Shown in pieces: positions 1-11,400 of a DNA stretch of 64,000 nucleotides (position 1 is its first letter; each line of letters starts with the position of its first letter). Made by a program: the position numbers and the translations under genes. The DNA comes from Eutreptiella sp. 'Long Island Sound 2002' (Eukaryota; Euglenozoa; Euglenophyceae; Eutreptiales; Eutreptiaceae), in the NCBI GenBank assembly GCA_964036045.1, contig OZ038398.1, positions 26,480,109-26,544,108 on the forward strand, given 5' to 3'. The notes below the pieces were generated by a model. It had not been told where the DNA came from. It saw nothing but the letters and a program-made list of their open reading frames with translations, and made no database searches.

Positions 1-2387
1 GACCCGGGCACTACACACAGCACTACACACAGCAAAGTTTCACATCATCCAATTATAAATCCATCCGAAGTTTGTCACCGGTAAAGAGAAGACATATGAA
101 CCTTCACCCGCTGTCAGGGCTGAGAGAAGAAAAATTTGGCAATGAACCGCCGGCGGCTTGGCGACTAACCCCCGGCGTTCGGCGGTTAGTCATCGGCCCA
201 GAGGGCTATTTTTAGGGGTTGTCCTCAGTGAAAAAGGAAAGGAAAGGGCGTTGATGAAGGGCAGCCTTGATATGTGCCATGTGGTTTGGGGCAGCATGCA
301 ATCGCCCAGGCGTTTGATCGACGTTGCATGTGCAACCCGAGGTACAGAGGACTTGCGACACTTAGAAGCAGGGGAGGTATGTACAGTGAAAATCCCCAGC
401 GGGAAAAGGCACGTCCAACAGCAAAAGTTTGTCGCGTCACGTAAATACATTGTCTAAAGTGATCTGAAGCATGACAAGCATAGTGTATCACAACTGAACC
501 TGTGAAAATCTATCAAAAGACTGGCTGGCGCGCAACACGTCATGGGGGCTGAGGAGTGCGCGCCATAGACAAAGCTTTTTTTTTTTACAGCGTTACCTTT
601 ACGAAGAGATTCCCTTGTGTGCCTATATTTAATGTGTTAAAAGAGCTATCTGTTGCCATCACGAAACCTCATTTTGAAGGAAAACTGCAGTGTGAGACGC
701 GGTGTATGACAGGCGATGCGGAATGCACTGTGCTTCTGGCAGCCGAGCAACTACAGTTGCAATACTGTGGCCTGCAGTACATACCCTGCCAGAAGAGTCG
801 CACAGAAATCGTCTCAGACCGAGGAATCCTGGCCACCGCGAAATCTGATTCCCGCTGGATTTAGGAATACCTTGCCGGTCCGGAGTGGTGGACCGAAGAC
901 TGGGGGCTTCTTCAGTTTTGTTGCACGTCCTGGACTGGACCATCCTCAAAGCGCACATACAGTGAAACCCTGCCCACTCCACAAAGGAAACCGAAAAGTG
1001 GAATGGGACGTCTGATGCAGAGATCACGGCGTCCATTCAATTGCCAGGCATCATCGTGAGCCTGGACTGGATTCTATGGCACAGGCAGCGAATCATGGGC
1101 AAAGTGTAGGAGGAGGAGGAGGAGAAAGCAGGCTCGTACTTGAACAAAGGGAGAGGCTCGGAGACCAAGGGTTTGCGTACAAACCAAAAAAAAAGTGGGA
1201 CCCAAAAAATTCTGTTACACACCGTAATTCCTCTGCGAAGGAGCTGTTTTTGTCGGACCCAAAGGTGGGGGGGGTGGTCAGGCCCGCGGAGGGGACCATC
1301 TTTGGTCCGAATTTTCTACTCAAGCACAAGCCCTGGGTGGAGGAGCTGTATTCGGTCTTTCATGTGCAATTCAGAGGCCATTTACTCATAACAAGGGACT
1401 GCGAGAGTCTGGAGGGCCTCAGCGAGCGGTCTGAGGTCTCAAATCTGGAGGGGTGTCCTTGCACTCGTACAGATAATCCGTCAATGCCAACGAAGTATTC
1501 TGGCTGCGTATCTGGGCACAAAATGGGCGCACCAGACTGAGGAGGGGGACGGGGGACTGGCCTCGTCTGGAGCCAAAAGGGGTCAGGTCAAGGGGAAGGG
1601 ACAATGGGATGGAAACAATGAGGGGGGAGGAATTCGCCCTGGGAACATTTCGCCACGCCAGGCAATCCTGGACCTACCCCCACAGGCACCGTTAAATATT
1701 GATGTACGATGCTTTTCACGATCCAGCCTGATCCTTTCTCCATATTCTTGCCTCATGCCCCCGAGCCCCTCTGTCTTTTTCCCACTGCCCCATTCTTCTC
1801 ATTCCTTCACCTCACATTTGACAGGCGGCCTGTGGTTCACAGGCGTCACCGGTGCAGAGGGATCCACCCAAACCCTTGAATGTCGCCCCATTCCTTTACA
1901 ACGAGATTTGCCCATGAAAATTTCCCCTGGAGACGCCCCCTCCCCTCCCACTTCCGCATGTCCAGCACCAGCCTTGACACGATCGAGAGCCACTGATGCC
2001 ATGCAGACAGGCGAGAGATGAAATTCACAGGATCCACTTACCGCCCTTGAGACAGACAGGCCACAGGGGCATTTCAGTTCACTTCTAGAGCCCCGCACCC
2101 ACAGTGTGAGTGCAGAGGGGGTCTCCCAGAGAGGCCAGGGGAGGGGGATAACCTTACCTGTTTTTCTATTTTGGAATTTTGGAATTCTCCACGACATTGC
2201 GAGCAATGTAACTGCATATACGAAGGCAAACGTCCCAGATTTTTCAAATCTTCTTTTCAAAAATCTCTTTGTATTTTTTTCCTAAAAAAGAAAAAAAATG
2301 CGGATTTGAATTGTCAGCTTTGAATCCCACATTAAATTCTGAGCACTTTGACTCCACAGAAAGCAGGTACGAATTTTCGAAAAGTCA
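1..2387. other. No supported gene
   Basis: No frame here has convincing protein character. The longest open frames are proline- and serine-rich and overlap each other on both strands, as expected of non-coding sequence. A short hairpin is visible at 163-191, with 8-bp arms GACTAACC and GGTTAGTC around a GC-rich loop, and there is a small GAG run near 1090-1105. Confidence 0.6.
163..191. repeat. Small inverted repeat (hairpin)
   Basis: Perfect 8-bp arms at 163-170 and 184-191 are separated by a 13-base GC-rich loop. There is no T-run after it, so it does not look like an intrinsic terminator, and the context is eukaryotic. Its function is unknown. Confidence 0.4.
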
Positions 2388-2620
2388 CCTCACGGAGGTT
2401 GTTAGATGAAAAACAGGGGCACCTGCATGAATGGGGAATGCCACTTTCCCCTCCTTTGGGGTCATTCGCGTACCATGAGCCACGGGGTGAAAGGGACCCC
2501 TTGCAAAATCTTCATTTTTTCCAACAAAAATGCGGCCCCATTCAGTTTTTGGTCAACACCCCCTAAGCCTCCACCCCAACTTAAAAACCTACTTTTGGGG
2601 GTGGGGGGGGGGGTCGAAAC
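2388..2620 (+). repeat. Dispersed repeat family R1, copy 1
   Basis: This segment aligns by eye with 14198-14476 and 53252-53545. Shared landmarks in order are a GTTRTTAGAT-like start, a GRGAATGCCAC-like box, a CCTTTTGGG-like box, a TTTTTGG box, and a closing TTTTGGGGG stretch. In this copy the closing stretch has become an 11-base G run at 2603-2613. No terminal inverted repeat or target-site duplication was found, so the element class is unknown. Confidence 0.6.
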
Positions 2621-2776
2621 TTGGTTTGCCTTTTGCAGCCGCTGTGCATCAATCCAGACCCAAGTCTAATTGAACCTTTTTCTTCAATGTGGACCTTCCA
2701 TTTTTACTCCAACACAAAGTGAGTAAATTTTTCCTCTAAATCAATATTGTTTGTCAATCACGTTTGTGGGCATTTG

Positions 2777-2856
2777 GTAAAACCTAGTACATGCTGTAGT
2801 AAAACCTAGTAAAATGTAGCAAAACCTAGTAAAATTTTTTTCTAATTTTTACTAGG
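2777..2856. repeat. CCTAGT inverted/direct repeat cluster, locus 1
   Basis: The word AAACCTAGTA recurs four times within 80 bases and its reverse complement TTTTTACTAGG closes the cluster, so the right part can fold back on itself. The same family reappears at 8219-8480. Confidence 0.6.
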
Positions 2857-3227
2857 TGAAAAAAAAAGGTTACTGGGAATCTCACCAAAAAACACAAAGG
2901 TTAGGGTGGGGGTGGGGGGTCAACGGTCCGCAGTATTCTTGTTTCAAGGCATAGTGCCCCCTGGTCGATTCTAGGCCACTTGTGTAATTGGCGCCCCACC
3001 CGGGCCAAACCGTGTCTGAGTGCGCAAAGTCAGATGGCACACATATTTGGCACCAAAAACAAAATTAGGCTCAAGAAAAGAGTCCTGCCACGGCCATGGC
3101 CAACACCAGCGCAGTGACACTGGGAACAAAACCAGGAGCAATAAAACAAGACATCCCGGCAAGGCCATAGCCAACAGTGGTGCTTTATATCATATATATC
3201 ATATATGCGGGTGCACACATGTGTGCT
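2857..3227. other. No gene seen
   Basis: A G-rich stretch lies near 2900-2921. Otherwise nothing recognisable is present up to the 3' end of the minus-strand relic that stops at 3228. Confidence 0.5.
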
Positions 3228-5225
3228 TTACATGAAGCCGCAAAACACATGCTTATAGATGAGGTCCACCTTTTTATCTTTGTAGGTGGGTTGTGATGTT
3301 GGCAAATTGTGCTTGCACATGTTGCGAAGCATGTCCGTGGTCTTCGCATCCAACTCTTCAATCAATTTTTTGTCATATTGCAATCTACCAGAGGCATCTT
3401 TGGGGTAATGCTCCGGAACAAAAAATTCCTTACCACGGATCACCACCTTTGGACGGACCTCATCCAGTGAAGGCAGCTTGTCAACCGCAGGCCGGTCACC
3501 CAACGTGAATGCCAATACAATGCATGCATGTGTCAATAAATTGCATTCTCCATTTGCGCAATGCCACATGTATCTCCGATGGACACAAACGGAAGCATGC
3601 AAGGCACAATGATAAACTCCACATTCATGGCACGTGATGTGGGTTGTGCAACCGCAAAAAAGGCACGATGAACTGCTAGGTGGACAATAGGGCCTAGCAT
3701 ACATCCGTGCCAAGGCCTAACCCGGTGTGGTCTAGATAGGGGAGGCATGCGCAGAATCACGATAGTGCACAATTGCCTGTGTAATCTCATGCAACAACCA
3801 CAATCTACCTTGTGGAAGTTGCATGCTGCAGTTGACAGCACTAGACAAAAGACAATGCAGCATCAAAAGGCAGGCAGCATGGCAGCTCACGTAGTCCTTT
3901 GGATGTAGGAAGGTGGAGTAGAGTGGGGCTAAAGCAAAAGCTACACTGCCAAATTCACCCAAAAACATGTCCCACCTCTTCTGCTGCCTTGGCCGAATGC
4001 CTTCTTGTTCGGCAATGAGATTCAGTATGGCCAACTGCTCGGTGTTTGCACCCACTATGTATGGCCTGTTACAAAGCAAATCCAACACGAGGCATAAGAA
4101 AGTGCGTGTTGGGGAAACCAACAACAAGCGCAACACCCAATGTGTATTGCGCAAATTATATACTTGCGCCGCAAGCAAGGGAGGGGCATAGAGCAAATCA
4201 ATGGACACTGCTTCCAAAGTACGGTGCGCCCATGATTCAGCTAACACCTGCCTACGATCCAATTGTGCAGATGACACATTCCACGGTGAATCACGCACAA
4301 CCTACGCCACACCCATAATATCCCAGTCTGCACTCAAAGCTGTCCAGGTAAGCCACCAATAATACACACCAGTCCCAGCATTATCTGTCATGTAAGATTC
4401 TGTATAAACACCTCTCAAATGGTGTGCTTCCAGTTTATGCAGTTGAGACCCCGAACTTGGAATGATCACGCCTAGTGGTCGTTCCCAATTGTCACGGAGC
4501 AATGACTCAACATGCTGCAATTGAGCCGTCTCCACAAACATGCTTCGTATTAACCATTCCAGTTTGTGATGGCTGGGTGGTATTAGAGCATGGGGAGGGG
4601 GGACAGCCTCCGTCGGATCACTGGGATGGTCGTCCAATTCCTCCAAGGCTGGAGGCGGGCTAGCAAGAGAGGCGTTGGGGACGCAATCGCGGGGAGGCTA
4701 CTATTGCCATCCGGGTGTGGCAAGGTGAGGGACAAAGCACACGGGAGGAGGGTATAGTTTCGGCATAGGATTGCGTGGGATGCAAGATCTTCCCAACATC
4801 AACCTCCTCCTCCCACTTTTGCAAAACCCATGGTGACTCATCTCCGTCTTTAAACTTGCAAGCCTCTAACTCCTCACCTTCTAGACACCAAATGCACCAC
4901 TCGCAATAGACGCACCATAAGAAAACTTTCCAATGGCACTGCCCACAAGTGGGGGGTACAGGTGCATGGCATGCCACCGCTTGCTCCCACAGTCCAATTC
5001 GTGCCTCACAAGAGGTGCAAGGGCAAGCGGCTCACCGTCACAACTACCATCCCATGAGGAATGGAAACCGGAATCAGAATTGGAGTCTGACATAAAAGCG
5101 ATGTTGTTTGGCCAAAACCATTGCTCCAACGCATTGTTAACGAGGTGCCTCATGCCACCCGCAACAAGGTGAGTGATTTCATTAGGACCCAAGGTGCCTA
5201 CCACAAACCAAAGCACTCTTCCGCC
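3228..5225 (-). pseudogene. Decayed gene A: zinc-ribbon and SAP-like protein, probably from a mobile element
   Basis: I do not recognise the family. One minus-strand frame carries most of the product (5225 to about 4955, then about 4690 to 3228). It is left between about 4955 and 4690, where another frame is clearly better. The first shift sits in a six-base C run (minus strand) near 4953. The acidic, serine-rich start (SDSNSDSG) is followed by a cysteine/tryptophan cluster (CGQC...CVYCEWCIWC). A helical middle follows, then a zinc-ribbon-like cluster near 3640-3690 (CLFC..., CHEC...). The C-terminal segment (MLRNMCKHNLPTS...KKVDLIYKH) resembles a SAP DNA-binding helix-extended-helix. Three in-frame stops, all TAG, lie at 4302-4304, 3732-3734 and 3717-3719, and the natural end is TAA. 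It is divergent from gene B with about 180 bp between them. The cysteine pattern recalls PiggyBac C-termini, but no DDD core was found. Coding origin is likely; function is unknown. Confidence 0.55.
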
Positions 5226-5406
5226 TCAGGGAAATGTGAGATTGCTTTTCATGGGAGTGTGGTACCGTACGGTACCACTAAACTCCGATGCTTCTCACTC
5301 AACGCAGGATCATTCTATTTCTATAGTTCCCCCTCAACCAATCCTTGTTGAATGGTTTGCCAAACCCATTGAAGTTATCAAGAACCCGGACGACTGTGTG
5401 GGATGA

Positions 5407-6675
5407 ATGTTTGCTATAAATGGCGCAATGGCAGTGGTGCCCGAAATTAGTGAGACGAATGTCATCAAGTTTTTGCAAAGCAAGGGGTTACAGCTTGAAG
5501 GAACCAGTGGTGAGAAGATGGCCCAAAAGAGGGTCTTCACTGGCCAACACCCAAAAAGCGCCAAAGAACAATTTATAGCGGGCTAAGGACCGTGATGTTG
5601 AGGCACACACGGAGGATGGGACAGAGGAGCAAGGTTCTTCATCAGATGAAATGAAGACATATGAAGAAAAAAAAAGAAGAAGAAGAAGGATGTGTTGCAT
5701 GCATTTCGGGTGAAAGGCTTCAAATACAAGCACACACAGAGCAACAATTGTGATTTAATGTGTTGTCTCAATCATCCTAATGGTAAGGGACCTTGGGAGG
5801 GCCGTGATGGTGTCGAGAAAGTGCAGAGAGATGCTGCCTCACCTAGGAGGTGGTACGTGGAAGCCGCTACACCTCATCGCGATGATTCTACCCACTGGCA
5901 TGTGCAAAGAGAAATGGTGAAGGCTTTGAAGAAGATTATCTCGAACCGCTCCGCCCGAGAGGAAGTCCACACAACCCTCCGGGACATGCATCTTAGTTGG
6001 GGCACACCCGTTTTCAAAGCTGGTTGGTACGCCTTAAGTGACCATTATGCGGCAACACCCCACTGTTTGGCTCATGCCCAAAAGGAATATATCGCATCAC
6101 GAAAGCGGGGTGCCAACGGCAAGCCTGTCCAGGAGTACGGCATGCAAGTGGCCCAGTGGCAAAAAACCTTGGCCACCATCTCTAACGGAGGTCGTGGTAC
6201 ATGGCCCCAGTTTCTAGACTTCTTGCGGGTTCACTGTGTCACAGTTGAGGCTTGCACATGTGGCACCTATTGTACATTAGCTGTTTGTGAGGGCTGTTTG
6301 TTGCGGCTTCTTGTGAAGGAAGCCGGCTTCAAGGTGCCTTTGCGCTACTTCTGGAGGTTTGATGGTTCCCGGCCCTTTAAGTTTGGTCGTGTGAAACGCA
6401 GCGTTGTCACCCGCGTTGAAGCACCTCATGTGCGTGCTATGAAGTCACAAGGAGGCCCCCCAAAAAAGAAAGCCGCCAAGGGGAGCCAAGAACTGCTGTG
6501 TGAACTCCAAATTGGTGGCAACCCACTCTTGAATGGCCAGCTCATTTGGAGTGTGTGCCATAGAGCATACTGGACAATCTGAGGGTTGAAAAAAGATACG
6601 CTTATGGGACACCGACAAGCTCTATTGGGTTTTGCACCTGTCACATGCACAAGGGCACATTACCCTAGCGTGTAA
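5407..6675 (+). pseudogene. Decayed gene B, first part (main open stretch 5692-6582)
   Basis: The family is not recognised. An ATG at 5407 opens a 59-codon frame with a SAP-like segment (NVIKFLQSKGLQLEG) that stops at TAA 5584. An acidic stretch (VEAHTEDGTEEQGSSSDE) continues in the next frame, and the frame returns across the A-rich AAG run at 5667-5690. The 5692-6582 stretch gives about 296 residues of ordinary composition with a cysteine cluster (CTCGTYC...CEGC) near residues 180-200 and a basic segment (GGPPKKKAAKG) near the end. It closes at TGA. A further coding-like run (RLWDTDKLYWVLHLSHAQG) follows in another frame after a six-A run at 6589 and ends at TAA about 6675. Likely transposon-borne, because it sits head-to-head with gene A. 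Confidence 0.5.
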
Positions 6676-6734
6676 ATAGACTTTCTGAATGGCATTTTGC
6701 TTAGCCCGCTTTACAAGGGGGTTGGGCATCGTGA

Positions 6735-7253
6735 CTCCACATTGATGAGGAGCCCCGGGCGTCCGCAGTCATCATTTTTTTCTTTCGCCCCCTCTCTGGC
6801 TGGAAAAATGAAGTTCACTCGAGACGGATTAGCCATAGCTCAGCCAAAGAAAATTATTGTGTTGTGTTACCGGGTGGTGTGGCCTCACACTTGGACCCAA
6901 AATTTGTCTCGCGGGAAAAGTTGCCACCCATACCCCACACCAAGGGGTATGTCACGGGGGGTGGCCAATACCACGTTAGGGCCACCCCCCACTAGCATTT
7001 TTGCACATGGGGTTGCTCGGCTGTGCTTCCGAACGTACATACATGCAACACTTACATACCCGGATCCAAAACAGCGGTCTTGGGTGAAACCTCAACCCAC
7101 AATATGTGCACCAGAACCACATGCAGTGCCCCCTTCGATTTCCATATATGGATCCCCTTTGTATGTGTTGATGCCCGTGAGCGCGCCTTGGGGGGTGAGT
7201 ATGTTTTTTGCACAGTGCATCCCCGCGTTACCCCTTGGGTGCTAGGGGGCTAA
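6735..7253 (+). pseudogene. Decayed gene B, second part (cysteine/histidine-rich)
   Basis: One forward frame from 6735 to the TAA at 7251-7253 reads like protein throughout, with a single TAG at 6993-6995. Recognisable stretches are AKENYCVVLPGG, SHLDPKFVSREK, GYVTGGGQYHVRATPH (just before the TAG), VHTCNTYIPGSKTAVLGE and DFHIWIPFVCVDARERA. The family is not recognised. It follows the 5407-6675 relic on the same strand with about 60 bp between, so it may be the 3' part of the same gene or a second gene of the same element. Confidence 0.45.
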
Positions 7254-7916
7254 ATGCTCGGTATCAGTTCAAAGACAAAGAGGTGTAGCTAAGTACACTT
7301 TGTAATGGACACATAACAGGCGCATTTCTAGGACTTGAGACAGGTGTACTTCTCAGTTTGTACTGATTTTCCTCCCCAAGGCAGGCTGTACTTTGCTGCA
7401 TGATATGTTATATGTAACTAAAAAAAAAGGGAAAGAAAAAATAGTGAAAATGTCACGTATTACTTGGTGCAATTTCAGTTTCACATACTCCTGCAGTGCA
7501 GTTTCTACTACTTCTAACGTTAGCCACCTTTCTGTGGGTGTTCACTGGAGTCTTGGGGGCAAACATGGTTGAAAAAAATAGAAACAAATCGAAAGGTGCA
7601 AACCTAACTTGGGAGGAGTCACGACAAAAGCACAACCGGGCACCCCATCATGCACGCACATGCACATATGCATCAGCAAAACGTAACACACAACATACAA
7701 TGCAAGGAGGAGAGCCGAGCCGGAGGCCTAATAAACCCCCACAAAGTCCAATGAGTGTACCAGCCCAGAATAGGAGGGCATACAATTCACGGTTGAGCGT
7801 GCTAGGGAACCACCCTCTAGGCCCTACCCGTGCCCCATAATTTTTTCCCCGTAGGGACCTGCGTGAGTTATGTCGAGCCACACAAGGCGTGTGGGAGTCC
7901 ATCACCCCAACTCGCG
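7254..7916. other. No gene seen
   Basis: There are no frames of convincing protein character and no clear repeats beyond short A-rich and C-rich runs. Confidence 0.5.
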
Positions 7917-8200
7917 GGGGACAAAATCAGAAATGGCCCACAAATGGGCCCAGGAGCCACATAACCGCTGCCGTTTGGGGGAGTGCCTGATGCTTCAGAG
8001 CAAAGAACAAAATCAGACGTGGCCCACAAGTGGGCTTAGTGGCTACATAACCCCTGCAGTGGGGGGTCGGAAGCGGGGGACAAAATCAGAAGTGGCCCAC
8101 AAGTGGGGCGAGTGGCTACATAGTGCTTGCCGTCTGAGGGGTCCCCGATGCTTCAGAGCGGGGGACAAAATCAGAAAGGGCCCAGAAGTGGCCCAAAACT
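7917..8200 (+). repeat. Four-copy direct repeat beginning GGGACAAAATCAGAA
   Basis: Units start near 7917, 8004, 8075 and 8161. Each has the GACAAAATCAGA box, the first three continue with GGCCCACAA-TGGG and the fourth with GGCCCAGAAGTGG. Units two and three share a TGGCTACATA box, with a related CCACATAACC in the first. Spacing varies (87, 71, 86 bp). The same GGGACAAAATCAGAAGT box occurs once more near 20227, so the unit is dispersed. Confidence 0.6.
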
Positions 8201-8218
8201 TCTGAAACTCAGTGCTTT

Positions 8219-8480
8219 TTGAGGTTCTGAAACCTAGTAAAAAAATTTTTTACTAGGTTCCAAAACTTAGTAAAAAACCTTTTTTCAACTAGGTTCTGAA
8301 ACCTAGTAAAGGAAAAAAAAATTTACTAGGTTTCGGAACCTGGTAAAAAAGAAAAAACTTTTTTTTGCTAGGTTCCCGATACCTAGTGGGTAAAAAGTAG
8401 TGAACCAAGTAAACTGTTATGTAGTAAAACAAATTGTTTCAAAAAAGTTTTTTAAACAGTTTTTACTACAGACCCCATGT
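8219..8480. repeat. CCTAGT fold-back repeats, locus 2
   Basis: Several near-perfect palindromes are built from AACCTAGTAAA and its complement. One spans 8231-8259 with arms of 14-15 bases, and another has arms at 8299-8310 and 8322-8333. A/T runs fill the centres. This is the same word family as 2777-2856. It would extrude as a series of short hairpins. Confidence 0.65.
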
Positions 8481-11400
8481 TTGTACTCACGTTCACCAGA
8501 GACTCAATCCCTCCGTCTAGGAGGGGATATCGCAAAGTCCCTAAGGGGCCCTAGGGCTGTCAAAAATGTATTCAGCTTTTCTCTTTGCAGAAATGGCCAA
8601 CAAATGCATAAAATGCCCAACGACTCATCACTCATGGCCCAGGCAAGACCCACAGACTCGGGAACCCATGACCATGGGGCCCCACTGGTGAGGACTTGGC
8701 TTTTCTAAGGCCGTGTTCAGGCCAGCATGGGTTGGCTGCGTTTTTGTGGGATCCCTGATGACCCCTGGAGCGACTGGGGCCAGGCCTGGTTCGTCACTTG
8801 GTGACAGTAGGGAGCGACAGGCAACAGGCGAGCTCCAATGGTGGTGAACCCCTGAAGGCGATTGGCATAATTTAATGCTCTTCATCAGTCCACAACCAGA
8901 ACAACACAGACATATATGAGCAGACAAACGGTGTTCAGAGTTGGCAATTCCCATAGGGCCAAGAACTCCCTGCACCCTGGCACATTTCCATAAGATGCCG
9001 TTCCAATGTGATCAAACAAACAGCGAAAACAAGGAGATTACAAAGTGGAAGATACTCACAGGCAGGCGAGACTGCATCGCAAAAGGGGTGGACAGGGACA
9101 CACTTGAGCCGATTTGCCTCAAGCATTTGCCCATTTGATACCTCTCGTTCCTGGCTTCAGATGCTGTGATACCCCCTTCCACCTCCTCCATAGTCAAGAA
9201 AAAACAGAGGGCTGAGGTGGGGGAGTGGCGAGGAGGGGCGGGGTGGAAGCACCATGGGAGGGAAATCTGCCTTCGAATGTTCCCCGCGACGTCCCTGGCC
9301 CGATCTCGAGACCTCATTCAGGGCGGTGCAAAAGAAAAGGAAGAGGTGTGATTTTGGACAGGCCGGTTCCGGAATGCCCATACACGCCTACAGGATTTAC
9401 AGATTGGGGTGTAGGTGTACCATGCCAAATGCCCCACTCCCCCTTGTGCGCTATCACAGCGGAGCATGGATGCCATAAACCATACCAGAGACATGCGCCA
9501 CTGTGAACATGTCGAAAGGTATAATAGCCGCCCCGCTCCCGCAAGTTCTAATTCATACTGCAAAGGCTGCATCAAAAGGCACCGCACATGGGCACATACT
9601 TTGTGATAGGTTGCGATCTGCCTGAGCGACCCTACATCTTTGTGAGCCTGACAAGAGCACAATGCAACAGAATCACACATGCAGGCAGACCGCTTTCACA
9701 TGCTTGGGGACTGATTTCTCTTCTGTCACCCATTCGTACTCTGATTTGTTAAGAATTTTAGAGTAGTGACAGGGCTTTATGCATCATCATGCGACCTTCT
9801 GCATGCGCAATTAGGAGGTTAATACATCCCCAACATGAAATGAGGCTGCAAACCACGATATACACAAGTTGTCTAATGCCTGGCGGACCCCGTGTTTCTG
9901 CTGAAGCAGTACATGGGTTGGGACCTGTTGTCCCCCTTACCTTGCAACCGAGTGCATGCGAGGGACACAATCCTTGCAGTGTTGGGGTACTTAGTGTCCA
10001 ATAAGAATTAGCATGAACCAGATTAGGGCCCGTGGTTGCCTGCGCTTGGAGCCAGGTGCCGCAGCTAACGCCAACTAAACAACAACTCTTTTGAGGCCAC
10101 TGAGCCTTGGTGACACTTTTGACACACTTAGTGAAATGCTCAGGCAAATACAAAGCATTGTGTTATGACGGTGGTAAACGGTACCCAAATCAACAAATGA
10201 GAGGGGCACCTGGTTCAATGCATGTTGATATTTCGCACGGCTTTCTTGTGTGTGCAGCTGCAAGAAAAATCAGAGCGCCAATGGATCAGCGGCCCAAATG
10301 CCTGTGCATACCTATGTACCCTCAGCCACAATGCCACACCAAACGTCATGCCACAAAAATGTTCGGCATCAAACTTAACATAAAAAAGAAACAAGAGCAC
10401 AAATTGCATAGCTGTACAAGCCGTTGTGTTGGCTCCGGAGACCTACAATACATGTGGCTCTGCAATGTGTGCCGAGGAGGTGATGCCTGTGGACTCGCTC
10501 GGCCGCTCCCACTCATCTTTGCCACCTCAGGGTACGGCATAAAATACTTTCTAGGCGATGTCATATGACATTGCCACCGTTAATTAAATTGTCGCCAATT
10601 CCCAACTTCTCCTAGGGTCATTCCTTCTACGCTTTTACACTGGTGGACATGCTTTAGGGACGCCAAGGCTAAGGTTGTTTTCCTCCGCGATATTCTGTCC
10701 ACAACTCCGATTTTGGACCGTCTTGGAGGATCCAATCTCTGTTCTGGGATAAAATACCCAAACTGCGCGCCACAAGGGCGCATGCCCCGCCTGCGGGCCT
10801 GAGGCCTCCTGTGCCCCCTCCACCCCATCCCCCCCCCATCCCCCCCCCCGGCCGCCCCGGCGCCCTGGAGGGGGGAGGTCCTCCGGCTGCCGCGACTGAA
10901 CCGCAAAGCTAATGCCCCTGTATTAGTTTGGGGCCTGGCCATCTTGGAAAAAGGACTGGGAGGGTGTGCAATTGTTGTAAATTTGTGAACAACATTTGTG
11001 GAGCGCAGTACGGTGGTCCTGACAATCTATGGATTTCACCCTGGCAGATCCATGCAGCAGGGCCGCATGCTGCCGCTTCCCACCCCAGGCAAAAAGCAGA
11101 AGTTGGGATGGGGTCGAGAAGGAGAGGGAGAGGGAAATCCGAGGACGTCTAATGGTTCTCTGCTGGTTTTGGCCCTCTGAGCCCGCCCCAGCCTCAGAGT
11201 CAGACCAAACCAGAGTATCCCTTTGGCTTTGGCCCCGCTTCCGACCCAGGCCTCAGCGTGCCAAAACATTCGACTGGATGGGCCACACGACCTGTTCATA
11301 GTGCCCCACTGCCGGTACCCCATAATTGGGAGGGGGACTGTGGCTGTGCCGAGGTGCGCATTGCCCTCGAAATTGGAGGCTCGCCGAATCGAGACTCGGT

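Noticed and set aside
1799-2260. 153-codon minus-strand ORF
   Set aside because: No motif, competing frames of similar quality, and no neighbouring gene or splice evidence.
3228-4700. PiggyBac transposase
   Set aside because: Only the cysteine spacing near 3640-3690 is similar. No DDD core or other PiggyBac boxes were found, and the SAP-like tail is not usual there.
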